From: Burkholderiales bacterium
GTDB taxonomy: Bacteria; Pseudomonadota; Gammaproteobacteria; Burkholderiales; Burkholderiaceae_F
Length of the DNA stretch: 32,971 nucleotides
Assembly (NCBI GenBank): GCA_900290335.1
Contig: OKRD01000113.1
Coordinates: 1-32,971, forward strand
Reading direction: 5' to 3'
Part shown: positions 27,237 to 32,971 of the stretch, one piece after another
Position numbering within the stretch: position 1 is the stretch's first letter
How the letters are laid out: every line of letters starts with the position of its first letter
Notes under the pieces: model-generated
What the model was told of the DNA's origin: nothing
The model's database searches: none
What the model saw: only the letters and a program-made list of their open reading frames with translations
Translations under genes and position numbers: made by a program

Positions 27237-28628
27237 TCAGCATTCGACAATGTTGACCGCAAGCCCACCGCGCGCCGTTTCCTTGTACTTGGTCATCATG
27301 TCGGCGCCGGTCTCGCGCATGGTCTTGATCACCTGGTCCAGGCTCACGTGGTGGCTGCCGTCGCCGCGCAGAGCCATGCGCGCGGCGTTGATCGCCTTCA
27401 CCGACGCGATCGCGTTGCGCTCGATGCAGGGGATCTGCACCAGTCCCCCCACCGGATCGCAGGTCAGCCCCAAGTGATGCTCCATACCGATCTCGGCGGC
27501 GTTTTCCACCTGCTCCGGAGTTCCACCGAGGACGGCGCACAGCGCACCGGCGGCCATGGAGCAGGCAACGCCCACCTCCCCCTGGCAACCGACCTCGGCG
27601 CCGCTGATCGAGGCATTCTCCTTGTACAAGATGCCGATCGCCGCGGCCGTCAGGAGAAAGTCGACCACCCCGGCATCGTTGGACCCGGGCACGAACCGCG
27701 TGTAGTAGTGCAGTACCGCCGGCACGATCCCGGCAGCTCCGTTGGTAGGCGCCGTGACCACGCGACCGCCAGCGGCGTTCTCCTCGTTGACCGCCAGCGC
27801 GTACAGGTTGACCCAGTCCATCACGATCAGCGGGTCCTTGTCCTCGTCGTCAGCCGCGGCGCGAAGCGCATGCAGCAGGCCCGGCGCCCGGCGCTTGACG
27901 TGGAAGCCCCCCGGCAGCGTGCCCTCCGTGCGGCAGCCGCGCTCGATCGACTCGCACATCACCTGCCAGATATGCAGCAGGCGCGATCGGGTCTGCTCGG
28001 CGCTGCGCCAGCGCTGCTCGTTGCGCGCCATGATCTGCGCGACGCTGCACGAATGCTGGCGGGTCAGCGCCAGCAACTCGGCGCCGCTGCGGAAGGGATA
28101 GGGCAGGACCGACGCGTCGGGGGCGATCACCTTTTGCCGGGCACCGTCGCTCGCCACCTCGCCACTGACAACGAATCCGCCGCCGACCGAGTAGTAAGTG
28201 CGCACCTGCAGCGCGGTGCCGTTGGCGCCAAAGGCGCTACAGCGCATGCCGTTGACGTGAAATGGCAGGCTCTCGCGGGCGTAGAAGAGCAGGTCGGTCT
28301 TCTCGTCAAAGTCGATGGCGTGCTCCCCCAGCAGCACCACCCGGCCCGTGCTGCGGATCTCGTTGAGCATGGACCCGATCCGGTCCACGTCGACGGTTTC
28401 GGGCTCGTGGCCGCCAAGGCCCAGCAGCACCGCCTTGTCGCTGCCATGCCCCTTGCCGGTCGCGCCCAGCGAGCCGTAGAGCTCGACCTGCACCCGCGCC
28501 ACGAAGGCCAGCGCCTCGGTCTGCAGCAGCCCCAGCGCGAACATCCGTGCCGCCCGCATCGGACCGACCGTGTGCGAGCTCGACGGCCCGATGCCGATCT
28601 TGAATAGGTCAAAGACACTTACCGCCAC
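27237..28628 (-). CDS. sdaA: L-serine ammonia-lyase (L-serine dehydratase, single chain)
   Basis: '[28 protein letters not shown]', '[74 protein letters not shown]'. Confidence 0.97.
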   Translation of the reverse strand: MAVSVFDLFKIGIGPSSSHTVGPMRAARMFALGLLQTEALAFVARVQVELYGSLGATGKGHGSDKAVLLGLGGHEPETVDVDRIGSMLNEIRSTGRVVLLGEHAIDFDEKTDLLFYARESLPFHVNGMRCSAFGANGTALQVRTYYSVGGGFVVSGEVASDGARQKVIAPDASVLPYPFRSGAELLALTRQHSCSVAQIMARNEQRWRSAEQTRSRLLHIWQVMCESIERGCRTEGTLPGGFHVKRRAPGLLHALRAAADDEDKDPLIVMDWVNLYALAVNEENAAGGRVVTAPTNGAAGIVPAVLHYYTRFVPGSNDAGVVDFLLTAAAIGILYKENASISGAEVGCQGEVGVACSMAAGALCAVLGGTPEQVENAAEIGMEHHLGLTCDPVGGLVQIPCIERNAIASVKAINAARMALRGDGSHHVSLDQVIKTMRETGADMMTKYKETARGGLAVNIVEC

Positions 28629-28765
28629 GCGATCCTCCCCGCGCCAGCGCCGCCCCGCAGGCCCGCCTGCCCAGCGACTGCCCGCAGCATAGCGCCCCGG
28701 TGGCCACCGCTGCGCCGCCGCGCAGCCTTATGCGATTGGGTCATTTCCTGAGCAATATTGGTTCC

Positions 28766-28794
28766 TTGGTCGCCTGGCCGCAGGCCGATAAGAT
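28766..28794 (+). promoter_or_regulatory. Weak sigma70-like promoter candidate upstream of the YeiH-family gene
   Basis: TTGGTC (28766-28771), 17-nt spacer, TAAGAT (28789-28794), 22 bp before ATG 28817. Confidence 0.35.
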
Positions 28795-28816
28795 CTTCTC
28801 TCACAGGGGGAATTCC

Positions 28817-30208
28817 ATGGCGAGCGTTGCGCAACCGATGGACGGCATGCCAGGCGCTCCGAGCCGCGCGTGGTACCACACCGAGGATGTCTGGGCCATT
28901 GTCCTGGGCGTTGGCCTGGTGGCTGCGGCCGTGCTGGCTCTGGCCGCGGGCGGGAGCATCAAGTGGCTGGCGGTCGCGCCGCAGAAGTGGAGCTCGTTCG
29001 AGGAGCTGGGGCAGCAGCTGCTGCGCAACGCGCCGCGCTACCTCGCGCTCTTTGCCCTCTGGCTGGCGCTGTTTGGCGGGAGCACGCGCGCTCTGGGCAT
29101 CCGCAGTGCGCAGTTCCTGCCAGCCTTCGCGCTGCTGTTCCTGGCCTCGATGGGGATCATCGCGCTGGGCGCCTGGAGCCAGGCCGAGCGCTACAACCTG
29201 GAGCCACCCCTGGTCGCACTGGCGATCGGGCTGCTGATTTCGAACTCGATCGTCCTGCCACGCTGGCTCGACGCCGGTTTTCGTGTCGAGTACTACGTCA
29301 AGACCGGCATCGTGCTGCTGGGCGCGACCCTGCCGCTGACGCTCATCGTCTCGGCCGGACCGGTTGCCATACTCCAGGCGGGGGTCGTGTCCCTGGTGAC
29401 CTACGCGGTCATCTTCTTCGTCGCCACCAGGCTCGGCCTGGACCGGCGCCTCGCCGCCACGCTGGGGGCCGGCGGAGCGGTGTGCGGAGTCTCGGCGGCG
29501 ATCGCGGTCGCGGGCGCGGTCGGCGCCAAGAAGGAACACGGGCCCATCGCCATCACGATCGTCATTTTCTGGGCGATCGTGATGATCTTCGTCCTGCCGC
29601 TGGTTGCCCGTGCCCTGCAGTTGCCGACCGGGGTTGCCGGCGCCTGGATCGGGACCTCGGAATTTGCCGACGCCGCTGGATTTGCCGCCGCGCAGTCCTA
29701 CGGCGCGTACGCCGGAGCGGTGCCGGGCATCAGCGGCAGCGCCGATGCGGCCGTGAACGCCTTCACCTTGATGAAGGTGATCGGCCGCGACCTGTGGATC
29801 GGCATCTGGGCGTTCGTCCTGTCGATCGTTGCGGTGACGCGCTGGGAGGCGACCGGCATCGAATCCCGGGCCGGCGCCGGCGAAATCTGGCGGCGCTTTC
29901 CCAAGTTCGTCATCGGCTTTGCCATCACCTCGACCATCATCTCACTGCTCACCAGCGCCTACGGCAGCGCCGAGTACGGCAAGCTGCTCAAGCCCGAGCT
30001 GGTCAATCCGATCAAGAACCTGCGCACCTGGGCGTTCACCTTCTGCTTCCTAAGCATCGGCCTGACCACCCGCTGGCGCGAGCTCGCCAGCGCAGGTGCC
30101 CGGCCGTTCCTGGCGTTTAGCAGCGGCGTGGTCGTCAATGTCGTGCTCGGATTCGTGCTCTCGACCATGGTTTTCGGCGCCTACTGGGCAGCGCTGGGCA
30201 CGCCATGA
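28817..30208 (+). CDS. YeiH-family putative sulfate exporter / integral membrane protein
   Basis: 'LGATLPLTLI', 'LGAGGAVCGVSAAIAVAGAVGAKKEHGPIAITIVIFWAIVMIFVLPLV', 'GISGSADAAVNAFTLMKVIGRDLWIGIWAFVLSI'. ATG 28817 chosen inside ORF 28700. Confidence 0.88.
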   Translation: MASVAQPMDGMPGAPSRAWYHTEDVWAIVLGVGLVAAAVLALAAGGSIKWLAVAPQKWSSFEELGQQLLRNAPRYLALFALWLALFGGSTRALGIRSAQFLPAFALLFLASMGIIALGAWSQAERYNLEPPLVALAIGLLISNSIVLPRWLDAGFRVEYYVKTGIVLLGATLPLTLIVSAGPVAILQAGVVSLVTYAVIFFVATRLGLDRRLAATLGAGGAVCGVSAAIAVAGAVGAKKEHGPIAITIVIFWAIVMIFVLPLVARALQLPTGVAGAWIGTSEFADAAGFAAAQSYGAYAGAVPGISGSADAAVNAFTLMKVIGRDLWIGIWAFVLSIVAVTRWEATGIESRAGAGEIWRRFPKFVIGFAITSTIISLLTSAYGSAEYGKLLKPELVNPIKNLRTWAFTFCFLSIGLTTRWRELASAGARPFLAFSSGVVVNVVLGFVLSTMVFGAYWAALGTP

Positions 30209-30465
30209 GCGTCTGGGAGGCCCTGGCACGGGCAGTGCGCGGCACGCCACCGGCGGCGGCGCACTGCGGCGCCTGCCGCCACTTCTGCAACGACCCCCTG
30301 CTGCTGGAGCAACGCACGCCCGGCCTGCCGGTGCTGAGTTCCGGATTTGCCGCGGCACGCGCCGACGACGGACTGTGCAGCGCGCATTCGCGCTACCTGC
30401 CGGCCTATGCCGTCTGCAACCGCTTCCAGAGGCGCATCCAAGCGAACGACGCGCCAACGCGCTAG
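30205..30465 (+). CDS. Small Cys-rich protein of unknown function
   Basis: 86 aa; ATGA overlap with the upstream gene; 'HCGACRHFCNDP...DDGLCSAHSRYLPAYAVCNRF'. Confidence 0.75.
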   Translation: MSVWEALARAVRGTPPAAAHCGACRHFCNDPLLLEQRTPGLPVLSSGFAAARADDGLCSAHSRYLPAYAVCNRFQRRIQANDAPTR

Positions 30466-30608
30466 CGCAGTCCCCGGCCGGGCCGGCGCCAACGCCGCTG
30501 CACGCGCGCGGCGGAATGCGCTAGATTGCGCAAGGCGCGCCACTCGGAGCCGGCGCCGCTGCCCGCGGCAGCGCGCGCCCCGGGCAGCGGCCCGTTCGGA
30601 GGCCATGC

Positions 30609-31406
30609 ATGGACCAAACGCGCAGCATCCTCTCGCAATCGATCGGCCTTACCGTGGCGGTCATCGTCGGCCTGGCGGCGATCGTCGGCGGGTACTACTG
30701 GTACAGCAACCGAGCCGCGCCCAGCGCCAGCGCGCCGGCCGAAACTGCGGCGCCCGCGCCGGCGGCCAAGCCCGAATCCCAGTTCCTCCATCCTATCGAC
30801 GAGACCGATGCCGATCACAGCACCACGCTCGAGCAAAGTGACGCCAAGCTGCTCGAGGCCATCGCCGGCGTGCCGGGCTGGCGTGCCAGCATGCTGCGCC
30901 TGCTGCTGCCCAAGGACCTGATCCGCCACATCGTGGCGACCGTTGACGCATTGGCCCGCGAAAAGCTCTCGCTCCAGGTGCTGCCCACCCGGCCCGTGCC
31001 GGGCATCTTTCAGGTGACCGGCCCGGCCACCGGCGCCGTGATCGCGCCCTCCAACACGCGACGCTATGAACCCTATGTCCAGGCGCTGACGGCGCTGGAC
31101 ACGGCGCAACTCGCGGGGCTGTATCGCCACTTCTATCCGCTCTTCCAGCAGGCCTACCGCGAGCTCGGCTACCCCAACGAGTACTTCAACGACCGCCTGG
31201 TCGAGGTCATCGATGAGCTGCTGGAGGCACCCGATCCCAAGCCGCCGGTCGCTGTGGTCGCGCCGCGCGCCATGTTCCACTACACCGACCCCGACCTGGA
31301 GGCGCTCTCCGCCGGGCAAAAGATCCTGGTGCGCGTCGGTCTGGCCAACGAGAGCGCGATCAAGGCCAAGCTGCGCGACTTGCGCCAGGCGCTAACCGCG
31401 CACTGA
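30609..31406 (+). CDS. DUF3014 domain protein
   Basis: N-terminal TM 'SIGLTVAVIVGLAAIVGGYYWYSN' plus 'QSDAKLLEAIAGVPGWRASMLRLLLPKDLIRHIVATVDALAREKL...PGIFQVTG...YEPYVQALTALDTAQLAGLYRHFYPLFQQAYRELGYPNEYFNDRLVEVIDELL'. Confidence 0.88.
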   Translation: MDQTRSILSQSIGLTVAVIVGLAAIVGGYYWYSNRAAPSASAPAETAAPAPAAKPESQFLHPIDETDADHSTTLEQSDAKLLEAIAGVPGWRASMLRLLLPKDLIRHIVATVDALAREKLSLQVLPTRPVPGIFQVTGPATGAVIAPSNTRRYEPYVQALTALDTAQLAGLYRHFYPLFQQAYRELGYPNEYFNDRLVEVIDELLEAPDPKPPVAVVAPRAMFHYTDPDLEALSAGQKILVRVGLANESAIKAKLRDLRQALTAH

Positions 31407-31407
31407 G

Positions 31408-31448
31408 CCCGCCGGCCGGTTCGCTGGCGCGCTGCGCCGGCGGGTTTT
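31408..31448 (+). terminator. Rho-independent terminator after the DUF3014 gene
   Basis: CCCGCCGGC (31408-31416) pairs with GCCGGCGGG (31436-31444), followed by TTTT. Confidence 0.6.
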
Positions 31449-31453
31449 GCCAG

Positions 31454-31475
31454 CGCGGTTCAGCCGCGGTTCAGC
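31454..31475 (+). promoter_or_regulatory. OmpR-type tandem direct repeat upstream of the two-component system
   Basis: Perfect CGCGGTTCAGC x2 (31454-31464, 31465-31475), 11-bp period, 43 bp before ATG 31519. Confidence 0.6.
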
Positions 31476-31518
31476 TGGCGCGCGGCAGGCGGGGGCCAGA
31501 CGTGGCACGATTGGCAGC

Positions 31519-32163
31519 ATGAACGTTTTGCTGCTCGAAGACGACATCGACCTGGGCCAGGCGGTGGCCGACCACCTGGAGGCGGCCGGGCACCAGGTGC
31601 ACTGGTGCAAGCTGATCGCGCAGGCGCGGCGCGTGGAAGAGGCGGAGCTGGCGCTGCTGGACCTGAACCTGCCCGACGGCGACGCGCTGGCGCTGCTGCG
31701 CGAGTGGCGGAGCGCCGGCCGCACGCTGCCGGTGATCGTGCTCACGGCACGCGACCAGGTGAGCGACCGCATCCGCGGACTGCAGGCCGGGGCCGATGAT
31801 TACCTGGTGAAGCCCTTTGATCTGGACGAGCTGCTGGCGCGCATGGACGCGGTCTGCCGGCGCAGCGCGCCGCCGGCCAAGGTGATGGTCGGCGAGGTCG
31901 CGCTCGATCTGGAGTCGCGCTCGGCCACGCGCGGCGCCGAGCGCATCGAATTCACGGCGATGGAGTGGTCGGTGCTGGCCTGCCTGGCACGCCACCCTGG
32001 GCGGATCTACAGCCGCGCGGAGATCGAGACCCACCTGAGCAGCGAGGGCCTGGGCGAATCCGACAGCAATTCGCTGGAGGTCATCGTCAGCCGATTGCGC
32101 AAGAAGCTCGGCCCCCTGGCCATCAGCACCCATCGCGGGCTGGGGTACCGGCTCGATGCCTGA
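31519..32163 (+). CDS. OmpR-family response regulator
   Basis: 'MNVLLLEDDIDLGQAVADHLEAAGHQVHWCK', 'LALLDLNLPDGDAL', 'VIVLTARDQVSDRIRGLQAGADDYLVKPFDLDELLARM', C-terminal wHTH. Confidence 0.95.
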   Translation: MNVLLLEDDIDLGQAVADHLEAAGHQVHWCKLIAQARRVEEAELALLDLNLPDGDALALLREWRSAGRTLPVIVLTARDQVSDRIRGLQAGADDYLVKPFDLDELLARMDAVCRRSAPPAKVMVGEVALDLESRSATRGAERIEFTAMEWSVLACLARHPGRIYSRAEIETHLSSEGLGESDSNSLEVIVSRLRKKLGPLAISTHRGLGYRLDA

Positions 32164-32971
32164 GGCCGGCGCGCCCATCGCCTGGAGCCTGGAACAGCGC
32201 ATCACCCGGCGCCTGCTGCTGGTGCTCGGCTCCTTGTGGCTGTTGGGTTCGGCCATCGCGCTGCTGGGGGTGTGGCACGAGACCGGCGAGGTGCTCGACA
32301 GCACCCTCAACGAGACCGCCGAGCGCTTCCTGGTGCTACCCGAGGTCGTGCTCGGGGATGCGCGCGGGGCGCGCCTGTTCGCCGAGATCGGGCCGCACGA
32401 GGAACACGTCGTCTACCAGGTCTTCGATGCCAAGGGACAGATGCGACTGCGGTCGCACTCGGCGCCGGACACTCCCCTGGACGGCGAAGCCGTCAACGGC
32501 ATCCGCGACATCAACGGCTGGCGCGTCCTGACGCTCACGCGCCAGGACGGACGGCGCCGCGTCGAGGTCGCCGAGACCGTCGAGCACCGCTACGAGGTCC
32601 TCTGGAGCAGCCTGGGCTGGCTCGTGGGCACGCTGATCATCGTGCTGCCGGCGGTGTCCGTCGCGCTGGCGCTGATCCTGCGCCAGGGATTTCGCGCGCT
32701 CGAGCCCATCCGCGCCGAGCTGTCCATCCACAGCGCCGCGGACCTGCAGCCGCTGGCGGCCTCGGATGCGCCCGCCGAGCTGCAGCCCTGGCTCTCGAGC
32801 GTCAACACGCTCATTACCCAGATTCGCGCCCTGATGGAGGCCGAGCGCAATTTCGCCGCGCACACCGCGCACGAGCTGCGCACGCCGCTGGCCGCGGCGC
32901 GCGCCAACGCCCAGCGCCTGGCCGAGGTCACCCGCGACAGCGCGGCGCGCGAGCAAGCCCGCGCGCTGGTG
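32156..32971 (+). CDS. Sensor histidine kinase, 3' truncated by window end
   Basis: ATG 32156 overlaps the response regulator stop. Reads MPEAGAPIAWSLEQRITRRLLLVLGSLWLLG... with H-box 'ERNFAAHTAHELRTPLAAARANAQRL'. Open to the last base, hence absent from the ORF track. Confidence 0.92.
   Translation, partial: MPEAGAPIAWSLEQRITRRLLLVLGSLWLLGSAIALLGVWHETGEVLDSTLNETAERFLVLPEVVLGDARGARLFAEIGPHEEHVVYQVFDAKGQMRLRSHSAPDTPLDGEAVNGIRDINGWRVLTLTRQDGRRRVEVAETVEHRYEVLWSSLGWLVGTLIIVLPAVSVALALILRQGFRALEPIRAELSIHSAADLQPLAASDAPAELQPWLSSVNTLITQIRALMEAERNFAAHTAHELRTPLAAARANAQRLAEVTRDSAAREQARALV

Noticed and set aside
1-32971. CRISPR arrays, tRNA/rRNA genes, transposases, integrases or phage genes
   Set aside because: No repeat-spacer periodicity, no RNA-gene-like sequence and no mobile-element proteins recognised in any frame.

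Overview
High-GC proteobacterial (probably Burkholderiales-like) chromosomal segment. The centrepiece at ~13.2-23.2 kb is an aerobic Mo/Cu carbon monoxide dehydrogenase locus: coxM-coxS-coxL-coxG-coxD-coxE-coxF(YHS fusion)-mocA plus a Met-rich membrane protein. It is divergently transcribed from a PAS-LytTR gene that looks like the heme-based CO sensor RcoM; the residues aligning with the RcoM heme ligands are present (H52, C73, M83). The rcoM-coxM intergenic region carries three tandem TTCGTG-type direct repeats spaced 20 and 21 bp, matching the triplet 'TTnnnG, ~21 bp' architecture known for RcoM operators. CoxL is form I-like but its active-site loop reads AYRCSLR instead of AYxCSFR, and its catalytic-Glu loop reads GVAES instead of GVGES. 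Upstream is an acyl-CoA ligase plus branched-chain (Liv-type) ABC transporter plus PaaK-like ligase operon. Flanking genes are an ArsR/SRPBCC pair with a promoter-embedded operator, a decayed DUF899 gene, a serine hydrolase, a sedolisin-like protease, glucokinase, a glycine-zipper protein, a frameshifted GNAT, SdaA, a YeiH-type permease, a small Cys-rich protein, a DUF3014 protein and a two-component system truncated at the window edge. All family assignments were made by eye from motifs; no searches were run.
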